Below, piece after piece: positions 12,801 to 23,906 of a stretch of 64,000 bases of DNA (positions within the stretch are counted from its first letter, which is position 1; each line of letters opens with the position of its first letter). The notes below the pieces were generated by a model. The model saw only the letters and a program-made list of their open reading frames with translations, did no database searches and was not told the origin of the DNA. This stretch comes from Megaleporinus macrocephalus. Its lineage: Eukaryota > Chordata > Actinopteri > Characiformes > Anostomidae. The translations under genes and the position numbers were made by a program. The DNA is taken from the NCBI GenBank assembly GCA_021613375.1, contig CM038722.1, forward strand, positions 23,456,107 to 23,520,106, given 5' to 3'.

Positions 12801-15800
12801 TTGTAGTGAGTTCTCACAGTGGATGAGGAGGGCAACACCGGCACAGCTGGCGTCATGGCCAGTCTCAGGCAGACGCGGTGAGTTTCACTCAACCTTTAAA
12901 TCATAGACTGAGAGCTGCACTTGTCAGAGTGGAAGTGATCACAGTTTCCCACTGCCTTACAACCCGTTCTTTGAGCTTGGGTAGCAAATCCAGGAGGACA
13001 GGCTGCCCCAGCCGGCCAGGGTACCTGGTGAGACGCTTCTAGGGTGGTCCTTTTGGCGTTCAGAGGATCCTGTAGCTCCAGAAGCTCCCTGATCCTCTTT
13101 AACTAGACTATGAGTGAACTGATTTGGGCCTGTGTGTTCATCGATGCTGCTTTCAATGACAAAACAATGGTAGCAAAATTAAATAAATCAATAGAAAAAC
13201 AACAAAAACTACAACTGTGATCATAATCAATGAAAAAAGTTCTTATTTAGTTAGCACATGTTAGCTATGTGGTTTTGACCGTGGCAACAAACAGAAAGCA
13301 CATCTGTGTTGTCCACAGAATCATACAAATACCAGATTTGGCGTGGTTGGGTACTCAGTATTCAAGCACTTGGATCAGGATTGAGACAAAAGCATCTAAT
13401 CGAGACATTCCTACTTAAATATCATTCAAGGATTTACTAATTTTCAGACTCTGAACTATATTAAGATGCTAAATGTCCTTTCTGTCACTTTAAATGTTTG
13501 CCTATTATGTTTAATCTAGATGGACTACGTTGTTATTGACATTGACGGATTAGAAAAAACTCTTTTTGTGTGTACTAGTGAGTAGCTTTCAGCTGTTTGC
13601 AGTTTCTTATCTGTTTGCTAGCAAACATGTTTGCCATAAGATGTGTGCTTTAGGTAAGATACTATAACAACAATAGAACATTTGCTGCCTACGTTTGTTC
13701 AGTTATGTCAGCAACAATCAGACAATGCTGTGTAACCTTAACAGAAAGATGCCCACCGTTAAAGCTTGATTTTGTTTGTTTTTGTTTTAACAGGAACTCA
13801 GACAGACCCTTCTTGCTCTTCTTCTCTTTCATCCAAGTCCATACGGCTCTATTTATCAATCCACGCTTCCGTGGCAAGAGCCGCCATGGTCTCTATGGTG
13901 ATGCGGTCATGGAAGTGGACTGGAGTGTAGGTACTGATGGTGGACGTTCATTGAAATTTTGATGAAAAATGTCACAGGGGGCTGTTCTGCGTGGGTGGTG
14001 GTGGAACCTACCTTATTTTTTGTTTGCAGTAGAAGTGTTACGAGCAAATGAGCATTAATCGTGGTGGTCACAGTGACACGGGCAGCGACAGATAAATCTT
14101 GTAGTCATATTTGACCATGTGGGGCAGTCACAGACCAACATAACAGAAACCCTTTAAATAGTGGAGTGTGTTAGTTTAATTCAGAGGCCTTGGCACAAGC
14201 TGGTAAGCAAAGTGGGGAAGGTTTTCATCGAGCTACATCCAGCCAGGACCCTGTTGGTTTCTCAACTGTTTCGTGTGGAATGTACTACAATTTTGGTGTA
14301 AGTACAAACAGTTGTGGAACACTATCTTTTCTCACACTCCCATCAAGGTCATAGTCAATAACTTAATATGCAATTTTACTAATGAAGCTTAAATCATTTT
14401 AAAAGATAATGAAGTCAAATTCAGGTAGTGAAGAAATACCCATATTGATTGAATGTCACAGATGCCTGTGGGTCATTTCAAAGACATGTCTACTGAAGTT
14501 AAGCAGGCCTAGACCAGGCCAATTCCGTTTGTCAGTACTACTGAATACCTTAAGAGGCTAAAGCGAGTCACTGTAGCGTAGAGTCAAATCAGTCTAATAT
14601 GAAAGGATGAAGAAGTAGCGCTGCTGCCCAGACACCATATCGTCACTGTCCTATGAAAACATGTATCTCCATTTCTTTCAGTTTTGAGTTTTCTACATTA
14701 TTTGAACACGCCAATGGCCATTTATATTGTATGCCAATTTCATGATGAATGGACGAATAGAAGTGCTCCAAAATAGCTTGGAAAAAATTCTGGTTCCTTT
14801 GACTTACATTAAAAATAAAGTATGTTTTTGTTCTCTCCTGTAAAGTTGCAATTTTGGAAATACTTGTTTTTCATTGGACAGCGACAATATTCTAACCTCG
14901 AGTCAGTCACGTTGAAGGTTCTCTTTCTGGTTGGATGATTTAAGGACTGGCAGCCAGTGAAAGGAAAGGTCAACGCAATGCAAGTGACCATTATACCGGC
15001 TGCTGTGTGCCACAGTTGGTAGTAAACATGTAGTAAACAAAATGATATAAAGAGATGCAGAACAAGAGTTAACATTGGTCCTACTTTCCACCACTGGAGA
15101 CACTTTAGGAAAATAAAGTAAAATAAGGTTTGATGCTGAACAACATTCTGAACAACAACATGGTAAGAACTAAAGTGGGAGGAGGAAGAACTGTGCGTTT
15201 TCTGGTTATATGTTGCTCCCTATAGTTTGGAGTATAAAATTAACAGGTTAATCATCTTAACAAATTGTTTTTTTTAGTTTTTTATTATAGTTTCCTTCAT
15301 AAAGTCATTTCAGAAATGGTGATGTGGGTCTAGTTCAGAAGATTACCGACACTTTAATTTTTTAATTTTTTTTTACTTGAGAGTTTCAGTCTGCTTTGCT
15401 GTTCCAAATCATTTTTCCGTACTATTATTGGCAGCAACCAAAGGTAAAATCTGTACATTAGCCCGATACATAACATTGACATAAGCACACTTGAACATGG
15501 CTTGGTGGATGTGATGTCCTGGCAAGGGTTTCATGGTATTTATTCAGTGATATACAGAGGTATGTTACCAATACTGTTTATTGTCCTGCCAGACGCTGTG
15601 ATAATTGATGTTGTGAAAGCAAACTAGAACCGCTCAGTAAAAACTTGGGTTTTGAAACTCATGACAGTATATAACTTTTTCCATTACATGTTTATGGCAT
15701 ATTTCTTCCAATGTTATGTAGCAAAAACATTTAATCTTTTGGGATTCTCTTAGCCAGTGACTAATCTATACTCCACCCACAAATGCTGTTTTTTGTAGCA

Positions 15801-17345
15801 ACTGTCATTTCGCTGGACACAGTTTACAAAGTATTGACCACCATTTCATTATATGTAATGAGAAATTCTAGTATATTTTGTTTAGAACTGCTTTATAATG
15901 GTTCAGTCTTTAGGTGTTTTTTAATAAAGGCAATGGTTCTATATAAAACCCGTCAGAATGCACCAATACTTTTTATTGTTCTGTTCTTTAAAGATTCCTA
16001 TTAAAAATGAGTTCATTCACACCAAAAACTATTTTTATAAGTTCCCTTTTTGCTAAGAGTGTATGCTAATTAGTTGGACTTGAAAAGCAGGTTTAAAAAA
16101 TAAAGATAACAAATTTGCTGGTATGCTGATTTGTATAAAGAAAAAAACCCTACTATCTTAGAATAGTGAGATCTTTGGCTTGCATACATGCGTGTAAATG
16201 AATTACCCAAGCTAAATGTGGGTAGTTTGAGCAAAACTGTGCTACAAAACACTCATCAGATGAAGCGGAAGTTTTGCCAGTGTTCTGTGAAGCTCTGTAA
16301 GGTTTGCTTTGCAGTGGTTTGAGCCTAAGCCCATTAAGTACAACATTCTAAATTAGAATCAATGTAAGCATGTTGTGTCCTTTTGCTGTTTCTAGGTCAA
16401 ATAATGAAGACACTGGAGCGCCTTAAGCTGAAGGAGAAGACCCTGGTATACCTGACTTCAGATCAGGGTCCACACTTGGAGGAGATATCCATCCATGGGG
16501 AGGTGCACAGAGGCTACAGTGGCATCTATAAGGGTAAGTATATCTGAGGCCAATAAACAATGAGTATAACATAAAAGTTCAAACAAAAACTGTATGCAAG
16601 TTTTGAACTGTACAAATGTAATATTTATTTTACATTGTCACTTTAACTGTTTATATTTTTCTATTTGAAAGTAGACACCAACATTTATTTTAGGTGTTTA
16701 TTTAATATTTCAGTGAATTAACTATTCTAAAGAACTAAAAATAGTTGAAAATGTGCTATTTAGCATCCTCGCTTGCTTTATTCTTAACTAGAATTAAAAG
16801 AAGATATATTTTTGATTACGGATCTTTATTTCTGATCACCAACCTAAAAAAAAGGTAGGAAAAGCTCTCTCTCTCTCTTTCTCTCTCTCTCCTTCTCTCT
16901 CTCTCTTTTGCTTTCTCTCTCTCACTCTTTCTTTTGCTCTATCTCTCCCTCTCTCTCTCTCTTTTGCTCTCTCACTCCTTTGCTCTCTCTCTCTCTCTTT
17001 TGCTCTCTCTTTCTCACTCTCTTTCTTTTGCTTTCTCCTTCTCTCTCTCTCCTCTCTCTCTCACACTCTCTTTCTTTTGCTCTATCTCGCTCCTTCTCTC
17101 TCTCTCTCTCTCTTTTACTCTCTCTCTCTCATTTCCTCTCTCTCACTCTCTTTCTCTCTCTTACTCTCTCCTGCTTTTTCTCTCTCTCGTTCTCTCTCTC
17201 ACTTTCTCTCTCTCTCTTTTACGCTTTCTCTCTCTCTCTCTCTCTCTTTTGCTCTCTTTCTCTCTCGCTCTCTCACTCTCTCTGTCTCTCTTTCTCACTC
17301 TCTTTGTCTCTCTCTCTCTTGCTCTCTTTCTCTCTCACTCTCTCA

Positions 17346-17413
<68 letters not shown>

Positions 17414-20400
17414 GTGTGCATGTGGGAGGGGATGTGCTTCACATTTAATGAAATATTTCATTTGAAATGCCAAGTGTCCATTAAGAGTGTTCAAGAGTCC
17501 TTGAAATGAATATTTTAATAAATATCAAAGTTCGAAAATGCCCTTTTCACATAATTAGCTCCAAATGCTAACTGTGTTTCCTTTCCTTTTGAGTAGCAGG
17601 GAAGTCAACCAATTGGGAGGGAGGCATTCGGGTCCCGGGCATCCTCCACTGGCCTGGTCAACTACCAGCGGGAAAAGTTGTTGACGAGCCCACCAGCAAC
17701 ATGGACATCTTCCCCAGCGTGGTGAATTTAGCAGGAGCCAACATACCCAATGACAGGTGAGCCTCCACCACCCAGCAGCTCAGCTGTCATCTGTCACTCA
17801 AAATGACAGGTTGCACAAATATGGGTCGCTGTGGTATATACTATTCTCTGTGGTGTTTGACTCGTTTGATACTGAAAAACAGAATTTAAGCTGGAGCGTG
17901 ATGGTATTGATAAAATTCAATTTATTCTTATATAACTATATACCACAGTAACACAGTATTATTAATCATTAAGAAAATAAGACTTCCTCATTTATCCCAT
18001 CCGTGCAGTGAAACACCTACATACACACTAGGGTGCAGAGAGCACACTTGCCCAGGGCGGTGGGCAGCCCTATCCACAGTGCCCGGGGAGCGGTTGGGGG
18101 TTAGGTGCCTTGCCCAAGGGCATTTCAGTCCTGTTCGCTTTGTCCAGGGGATCAAACCTGCAACCTTCAGCCCACGACTGCCTCCCCAACTTCTTCCAAA
18201 GGAAAATGACTCCCTGATTGCTTATACTGTTGTTAATAACCAGGTACGGCTCGTCTCGCTTGAACTGGACTGTTCTGGTCCTTAAAATTACACCAAAGGA
18301 AACGGTATTCAGTCCTGTAAATGGTAATCAGACAGCGACCACGTTCATAGAAACAGAACTTGCTGTATAATTACTGTTTATCTCATATTGTCAGAGCCAG
18401 TCAGAACGACCATTAAGCTCTAAATAATGAATTTTTCAGTGTCAGGAAAAAAGCAAAACACAGCAAATTACACAATTACTAAATAGAATATCTTGTTTTT
18501 CCAGCATTGAACATGTCCACACTTTGTCTTTATTACAGCTTCCATTCGTTGCAAGTCTTGCTTTCAGGTTTCAGCTTCAGTCTTAGAAGTTGGTTGCATT
18601 TTATGATTCTCAACATCCACATATTCCCAAACGCATCCCTTTGCTCAGTAGCAGCTTCTTGACATTTACATCATTTCAGACGCGGAGCAGTGTGTTCTCT
18701 TTTCATAGTGGATGGCCAGGACGGACAGAAACACACAGAGACTTTTTCAGGTCTAGAGCAAGAGTGGAGATTGATTAGTGTTTTTCCTCTCTTGTTAAGA
18801 TGGGAGCCTTAGTGCATTAACCTGGCCACTCCGTCTGGATTCTGCCAGTTGCAATCTGATTGGCTTTCTGCACTTCCATACACAGATTGAGGGTGTGTCT
18901 CTAAACCTAGTGAGTGTCTAAGTAGGCTGTCTAGGTAGCAGTGTTCTCTCCTCATCTCTCCTCATAAACAGATTACTGAGACTCTCTAGTTAGAGAGAGA
19001 CTGCGTCACGGCTTGTTCCCGCCCACTGCAGCCGCCACTGGTGGTGAACTGGTTGCTAAGCTACCGGCCGGCATCTTAAACAATAGCCAGAGGCTTAAAA
19101 ATCCGCTAGCATCAATGCTAATGGATCGAGTATAAAACTGCTAAATGGTGAACGACTCGTTACAGAGTTGATAATAAAATACTGTTTTGTGTGATTATAT
19201 GACCAGAAACACATTAAAACACCAGAAAGAATCAAAATAACTCACATTTTAAAACCACTTCACTGCTTGTAGATTTGCCTGTGTTGCATCATGGGATTGC
19301 CTTAGCGGCTGAGGAAGCGTTCGATGCTTCCTTAAAATCAGGTGAAAATAAGATACCTCAGTAGAGAGCATGTTTAAGGTATGTAAGAATTGGGACAATC
19401 TACATGTCGGGAGCGCATTGTACGCTGTCTATGTAGGCAGCACACTAGTTTTTGAGACACACCCTGAATGTTGGACGTATTTTGAAATGGTCTTACTTAG
19501 AGATGGAAAGATCGATTGGCTATGTATTGGTATCAGCCGATTTTTAATCAAAATATGTGATCGGCGATTGGCCGATATTTCTCCAATTTAGCCGTTCCCG
19601 AGAGCCGATCGATGGTGTTAAACAAATGAGCTTAATTTCCAGCTAGCGTTTCGTTTAAACCCCCTCTGGTCAGGTTGCAGTTCCTTTCTGAACCACTAGG
19701 TGGAAACACATACCCTTTCATTTTCCACAGACTGACTAAAGCGGCGGCCTCACGAGAACAGTTTGCGTTCACGGCATGTGCTGTCCGCCTGACAGTTTGT
19801 TACCGTATGTGACGCAGACTCATCCAGGACGTTTTGTAAAATTAGTAAAATCAACATGTCCCATTGAGGAACCAAGACAAACATATTTAACACTACTGAT
19901 CTGATACGACACTGCATACGGCTGAATACAGTGAGTATCAGTAAACAGCAGAGCTAGCACACACAGCTAACACAAAACAAACAACCCAGAACAGATAATA
20001 ACCCAGTACAGACCAGATCTGACCAGTACGAACAGAACAGCAGCAGCAATTCAAGATCTACATTTAATGATTGCAGTTTTTATTTAAATTAACCCAAAGT
20101 CTGCATTTAATTACTGCAGTTTTGACTGCATTTATTTAATTAGCTTTTTTGTTTTAAATTCAGGGTCTAAATTTAAAGTCTAATTTAAAGTTTGGAAATA
20201 TTTGTTTAATTTACTTTGTTTATTTACTGCTAATTAACTTACTGTTATAAATATGCTGTTTCACGTGAGCTCGTTAAACATGGTAATAAACCAGTTTAGA
20301 CCATGTTTAATGACTTGCTTGCGTTAATAACTACATGTAGCCCTTCCGTGGCATATAGTCCCGCCCTCGATCGGTATCAGCTATCGGCCGATCATACTTG

Positions 20401-23400
20401 AAAGGTCATCGGAATCGGCCTCAAAAACGCTGATCGGTCCATCTCTAGTCTTACTTAGTGGGATATAGGCAAAAACAACAGTACAGCCAGCTCCTTTAAT
20501 TAGTTAGTTTGTTTCTTTGCTTCTTTGTTTCTTTACTTGTTTGTTTGTATTTTATTTGGGCAACAATTCATACATATTTAAGTACTTTATTGATTAATGA
20601 TTGTAATTGCTTAATAACTTTAACATTACAAAATCTGTCTAGTCGAATCTACAGCTGTTTTTCTACACCCCCAAAATTTAAAGAGTAGATGGAAAGCAGC
20701 CACCAAGTTTTGCCAGATTTTGAAAGCTGGTAAGTGAGGGGGAGGCCATGGGTCAGGAGTCAGATGCCTTGGACTTCAGTACAGAGAACATGTATAAAAT
20801 ACAGTATAGACTTTTTAAGATTTAGGATCACCACCCACACTGCTGGATATACCCGATCTCTGTCTTTTCTCCCTTTCTCTGTTTGTTATAGGCAGATCGA
20901 TGGTCGAGACCTCATGCCTTTGCTGCAGGGTCGAGTGGAGCGCTCTGAACACGAGTTCCTGTTCCATTACTGTAATGGCTATCTGAACGCTGTGAGATGG
21001 CACCCTGCTAACAGTGAGCCTCACCATTGTCTGTTTTATTCACTCCATTTTCCTTATATCTTCATAGTCCATCTGTTTATCTGTATACTCTACTAGCCCC
21101 CTTTCTCCCTGTTGAGTGATCAGGACTCCCACAGGACCACCGCAGAGCAGGTAGGGCAGAGCTTGTTTGGGTGGTGGATCAGTGTCAGCACTGCAGTGGC
21201 ACTGACATGGAGGTGGTGTGTTAGTGTGTGTTGTGCTGTTATGAGTGGATCAGACCCAGCAGTGGTGCTGGAGTTTTTAAACACTGTGTCCACTCACTGT
21301 CCACTCTATTAGACAATCCTACCTTGTTGGTATCATCTTGTAGATGTAAAATACAGAAACAGTGGCTTGTTGTTGCACAGTTTATATTAGTCATCCTCCT
21401 CTAGTCCCTCATTGGTGGTCACAGGAAGCTGCTGATTGGTGGACTATTCTCAGTGACAATGAGGTGTTTACTCACACCAGCACAACACACACTAACACAC
21501 CACTGCCATGTCAGTGTCACTGCAGTGCTGAGAATGGCTCACCATTCAAATTATAACTGCTCTGTGGTGGTACTGTGGAGGTCCTAACCACTGATGAACA
21601 GGGTGAAATGAGGATAACGCTGAGATAAAGACTGCCGCACACATGCGCTATAGTCTTCTTTACTGCTGATAAAGGAATAGTTCAGCCGCTTTCAACCTGA
21701 TCTCTCTCTCTCTGTCACACCTCTAGCATTCAGTCAGTAAGCACAGACAAACATTTCAATATAGAACAACACAAATAACTGCGTACCTACAGCAGAAGTC
21801 AATAGGCAGGTGTGTCTGAGTATACAGGAATTCTGATGTGAGATAAAACTCTTCTGCAGCTTCTATTATTAAAACACCCCAAACAGCACAGTGAATAGGT
21901 AAATGTTTATTATGTTTTTAAAAAGGAATGTAGATAATGGAAAGAAATAGAGGTAAAAGTTTTCTTTTTTTGCCTTAAAATATCCTGCATGTATTGCTTT
22001 ATCATGAATTAGTTAAAAATATACATTTAAGCCACATTTAATACATTTAATTTATTTTTTATTTTTATTTTAAAAGCATTAAAAGCACCTGATACCTGGT
22101 TACCTTTCTGGCTCCCTAAAATAAACCACTCTAAATTATTTACATATACTGCTTACATGTTACTGGCTGCATTGTGCAGAATTGTTATACAGTGATATAC
22201 AGTGTTATACAGAAGACTTACATTAACCGTTTACAGGATTCAGAGTGGTTTGATGTGAAATGGTTGATGGTACAGACACTTACAAACTCAGATTTCTTTA
22301 CAGTGGTGGTGATGGGAATCAGGGGTCACCATGTCTACAACACAAATATAGACATGTATTCACTATTTAAAATGACTAGTACTCAACATTACGTTTAAAT
22401 GTGATGTAGATAATGTTAAAATACTGAAAGAAGTTTTCTTTGGTGACTATTTTGCCTTAAAATATCCTGCATGTACTGCTTTACCATGAATTATTAAAAA
22501 TGCATTTAAGCCCAAATTTAAAAAATTAAAAACAATTTTTTTCTTTTAAATACATTAAAAGCATCTGATCCCTGGTTACTAAATTAATCCACTCTAAATT
22601 ACTTTGCTTACATGTTACTGACTGCATTGTGCAGAATTGCTATTTATTCAGAAAAATTCCTGACTTTCTGTCTTAAAGTCTGTCTCTCAGCAGCTTCTAC
22701 AGCACCTAAAAAAGCTAAGTGAATAGGTTGTTTTTAAAAATGTTTTTAAAAAGCAGGGAAAATATTAGAGCAATGCAGGAGATTTACTTTAACTGTTTAC
22801 AAGATTTGCATCTTTTTTAATGTTGCATAATTCAGACTTTGAGGTATAAAGTCATTCAGAGTGGTTTGATGTGAAATGGTTGATGGTACAGACACTTACA
22901 AGCTCAGATTTCTTTACAGTGGTGGTGATGGGGATAAGGTCACCATGTCTAAAACACAAATATAGATATTTATTCACTTTTTAAAATGACTTGTACTACA
23001 TCATAACATGGATAAATAGTGGTAAAAGTATTCATTGGTGACTATTTTGCCTTTAAATATCCTGCATGTACCACTTTTCCATGAATTAAAAACATACATT
23101 TAAGCCCAAAATGTAAAAATTAAACCTATTTTTTTGTTTTAGAAATCTTTTAAGAGCATTAAAAGCATCAGATTCCTGGTTACATTTCAGGCTCACTAAA
23201 TTAAACCACTCTGAATTACTTGTTACTGATGGCATTGTACAAGAATTGTTATAAATTGGGAGGAATTCCTAACTTTCTGTCTTAAATCAGCAGCTTCTGT
23301 TCTTTCTCTGGTCTGACAGGTACATCTGTCTGGAAAGCCTTTTTCTTCACTCCAGACTTTCACCCCAAAAACGGAACAGGCTGCTTTCACACTCACGCCT

Positions 23401-23714
23401 GCTTCTGCACCGAACGCTACGTCACCCGCCACGACCCTCCACTGCTGTATGATCTCTCCAGAGACCCGTCTGAAACCACACCACTGACCTCAGCAACTGA
23501 GCCTAACATCTCCTCCATTTTGGAGGTGATGGTGGAGGCGGCGAGGGTCCACACCCAGGGTGTAAAGCCTGTGGTAAACCAACTCTCTGTTGGCAACTTG
23601 GTATGGAAGCCCTGGCTTCAGCCATGCTGCTCCTCTCTTAGTCAGCTGTGCAGGTGTGCTCGAGACCACCAGAAAGGGTCTCTGGACATAGAGGTGGAAA
23701 CACAAAGCGACTAA
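6678..23714 (+). CDS. sts: steroid sulfatase (steryl-sulfatase), complete spliced gene
   Basis: Join of 6678-6823, 9792-9913, 10443-10565, 11721-12135, 13794-13930, 16396-16533, 17600-17756, 20892-21013 and 23320-23714: 1755 bases, 584 residues, against 583 in human STS. It hydrolyses 3-beta-sulfate esters such as DHEA sulfate, estrone sulfate and cholesterol sulfate, acting as an ER membrane enzyme. Visible features are a signal peptide (about 1-20); metal ligands D33, D34, D337 and Q338; C73 in C-T-P-S-R, the cysteine matured to formylglycine; K132/H134 in K-W-H-L-G; H285; K362; a two-helix membrane hairpin (about 184-229); and N-glycosylation sequons at N45 and N254, matching the two human sites. 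The C-terminal W-K-P-W-L-Q-x-C-C block is typical of the STS/ARSF-type subgroup. All introns are GT-AG and every junction keeps phase. Adjacency to pnpla4 favours STS over the related ARSD/E/F/H paralogues. Confidence 0.95.
7285..7845. mobile_element. inverted-repeat element in sts intron 1, with nested fragment
   Basis: The left edge 'ttcacagtggtggtgatggg' is the reverse complement, with changes, of the right edge 'cctatcatcaccagtggaaa'. Inside are two direct copies of about 90 bp (7401-7493 and 7657-7746, each containing 'tggccaagaggtaca' or 'tggccaagaggtacac'). Between them is a fragment of the palindromic family, 7505-7640, which may have inserted there. The same terminal phrase recurs at 22300, 22915 and 63575. 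Confidence 0.6.
9045..9680. repeat. 24-bp minisatellite in sts intron 1
   Basis: About 26 tandem copies of a 24-bp unit (CACTACCAGTCAAACGTTTTAGTA and near variants; a few units have 25 bp or a C-to-G change). Because 24 is a multiple of three, all frames stay open and give octapeptide repeats on both strands, which is not evidence of coding. The unit resembles the edge phrase 'ctaccagtcaaa' of a common fish repeat, so it probably arose by tandem amplification of a repeat end. Confidence 0.97.
9792..9913 (+). CDS. sts: sts coding exon 2 (catalytic formylglycine exon)
   Basis: Residues 50-89 contain [10 protein letters not shown] (C73, R77) and L-T-G-R-Y-P. C-x-P-S-R is the signature recognised by the formylglycine-generating enzyme. 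The acceptor is 'gtgctgcag' and the donor gtcagg. The exon lies about 110 bp downstream of a 24-bp minisatellite, with its acceptor intact. Confidence 0.95.
10443..10565 (+). CDS. sts: sts coding exon 3 (residues 91-130)
   Basis: The exon encodes a sheet and helix of the sulfatase core ending [18 protein letters not shown], collinear with the human protein. The S-A-A-S-G-G-L-P segment matches human T-A-S-S-G-G-L-P. The acceptor is 'tgatacag' and the donor gtatcc; G90 and G131 are split at the two junctions. Confidence 0.92.
11721..12135 (+). CDS. sts: sts coding exon 4 (K-W-H-L-G motif and membrane hairpin)
   Basis: This is the largest internal exon, residues 132-268. It opens with K132-W-H134-L-G, active-site residues that contact the sulfate. 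After [12 protein letters not shown] come two hydrophobic helices, about 184-206 and 210-229, separated by P-R-R. This antiparallel hairpin anchors STS in the ER membrane and is absent from soluble arylsulfatases. N254-L-T is a glycosylation sequon. The acceptor is 'ttctctacag' and the donor gtttga; R269 is split AG|G. Confidence 0.95.
12136..13793. other. sts intron 4, no gene recognised
   Basis: Mostly AT-rich unique-looking DNA. Around 12780-13130 there is a GC-richer patch (for example 'ctgccccagccggccagggt') with no convincing open frame that I recognise. No complete mobile element was seen. Confidence 0.5.
13794..13930 (+). CDS. sts: sts coding exon 5 (residues 270-314)
   Basis: It encodes [16 protein letters not shown], with the catalytic histidine H285, then [14 protein letters not shown], which is highly conserved. 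The acceptor is 'gttttaacag' and the donor gtactg. The codon before H-T-A is Q-V where human has H-V, a mild substitution. Confidence 0.93.
14390..15290. repeat. dispersed repeat family R, copy in sts intron 5
   Basis: It shares ordered phrases with copies at about 29160-29640 and 44380-46080: 'gatgaagaagtag', 'gttgaaggttct', 'gggaggaggaagaact' and 'tttggagtataa'. This copy is interrupted at 14637-14890 by a smaller element, and the uninterrupted arrangement is visible in the 29-kb copy. No coding capacity is evident. Confidence 0.65.
14637..14890. mobile_element. short TIR element (MITE, family S) inserted in repeat R
   Basis: The left end 'atcgtcactgtcctatgaaa' is an imperfect inverted copy of the right end 'tttttcattggacagcgaca'. 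The ends lie about 250 bp apart and the middle has no open frame. Related ends occur at 54400, 55605 and 61690. The flanks join into the repeat-R sequence seen without insert at 29220-29280 and 45231-45280. This is a nonautonomous DNA transposon; the superfamily is unresolved. Confidence 0.7.
16396..16533 (+). CDS. sts: sts coding exon 6 (T-S-D-Q-G metal-ligand exon)
   Basis: Residues 316-360 include [11 protein letters not shown] with metal ligands D337 and Q338, followed by [11 protein letters not shown]. Human has G-A-H where this fish has G-P-H. The acceptor is 'gtttctag' and the donor gtaagt, an ideal match. Confidence 0.93.
16866..17412. repeat. large CT-rich simple-sequence tract
   Basis: About 550 bp of nearly pure pyrimidine (CTCTCT with interspersed TTTTG and CACTC) in sts intron 6. 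Long Ser/Leu-rich or Arg/Glu-rich frames here are artefacts of the dinucleotide repeat. Homopyrimidine mirror repeats of this size can form triplex DNA in principle. Confidence 0.97.
17600..17756 (+). CDS. sts: sts coding exon 7 (residues 362-412)
   Basis: It starts K362[11 protein letters not shown], the second sulfatase signature, whose lysine contacts the sulfate, and ends in [19 protein letters not shown]. The acceptor is 'gagtagcag' and the donor gtgagc. A CT-rich tract of over 500 bp ends about 190 bp upstream. Confidence 0.94.
17985..18180 (-). repeat. SINE-like repeat, reverse copy of the 550-800 family
   Basis: The reverse complement carries the phrases 'ccttgggcaaggcacctaac', 'ctgcccaccgccctgggcaa' and a B-box-like ending, matching the family at 550-800. 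It lies in sts intron 7. Confidence 0.6.
18891..19464. mobile_element. TIR element in sts intron 7 (GGGTGTGTCT termini)
   Basis: It begins GGGTGTGTCT and ends AGACACACCC, perfect 10-bp inverted termini. Weaker inverted similarity continues inside ('ctagtgagtgtctaagtagg' against the complement of 'ctatgtaggcagcacactag'). It is flanked by TGA on both sides, a possible 3-bp target duplication. Length is about 574 bp and no transposase frame is seen, so it is nonautonomous. Confidence 0.75.
19498..20447. mobile_element. nonautonomous hAT-like element with 8-bp target duplication
   Basis: Perfect 10-bp inverted termini (TAGAGATGGA ... TCCATCTCTA) are flanked by identical 8-bp repeats GTCTTACT at 19490-19497 and 20448-20455. 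An 8-bp duplication is the hallmark of hAT transposition. Subterminal sequence is rich in CGATCGG/CCGATC motifs in both orientations, which could be transposase-binding repeats. Length is 950 bp with no transposase frame. A truncated relative lies at 26380-27043. Confidence 0.88.
20892..21013 (+). CDS. sts: sts coding exon 8 (residues 414-453)
   Basis: It encodes [12 protein letters not shown] and [19 protein letters not shown], nearly identical to the mammalian enzyme. The acceptor is 'tttgttatag' and the donor gtgagc. A palindromic repeat element begins less than 100 bp after the donor. Confidence 0.94.
21085..21640. mobile_element. palindromic (foldback) element in sts intron 8
   Basis: The left half ('tgggtggtggatcagtgtca', 'cactgacatggaggtggtgt') is mirrored by the right half ('accactgccatgtcagtgtc', 'cagtgctgagaatggctcac') around a centre near 21390. 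The outer termini are worn. It belongs to the family best seen at 31234-32260. The left edge is within about 75 bp of the exon 8 donor. Confidence 0.8.
21880..23300. repeat. tandem triplication of a roughly 0.5-kb intron segment beside sts exon 9
   Basis: Three head-to-tail copies share markers in order. 'aatatcctgcatgta' occurs near 21984, 22460 and 23048; 'cattaaaagca' follows each; 'actgcattgtgcagaattg' or a variant occurs near 22163, 22620 and 23230; and 'agcagcttct' recurs at the unit ends. Copies 2 and 3 also share 'cagagtggtttgatgtgaaa' and 'ttacagtggtggtgatggg'. The third copy runs straight into the polypyrimidine tract of exon 9. Confidence 0.8.
23320..23714 (+). CDS. sts: sts coding exon 9 (C-terminal domain and stop)
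   Basis: Residues 455-584 contain V-W-K-A-F-F-F-T-P, a cysteine-rich stretch (C-F-H-T-H-A-C-F-C), [14 protein letters not shown] and, near the end, [11 protein letters not shown]. The tail after the last cysteines (R-D-H-Q-K onward) diverges from human. The acceptor 'ctctggtctgacag' directly abuts a tandemly triplicated intron segment. Confidence 0.94.
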
Positions 23715-23906
23715 AGGGAAGGTTTATAAAAGCTTACTTGAACTTACTGAAATGGACCAGGATCAGAGGACCCTCATAAAAGATCGATATTTAAGCTCTA
23801 TTGTATTGTTTGTTCCGAGCTACATTCCATGTCCTGCCAAGCAACAGCATGGTGCTCAGAACACAATGGCTTTAAATGGTGTCCCACATGAGGGTGCCTG
23901 TTTGGA

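Noticed and set aside
16908..17509. Ser/Leu-rich open frames of up to 191 codons
   Set aside because: Low-complexity translation of a CT dinucleotide tract.
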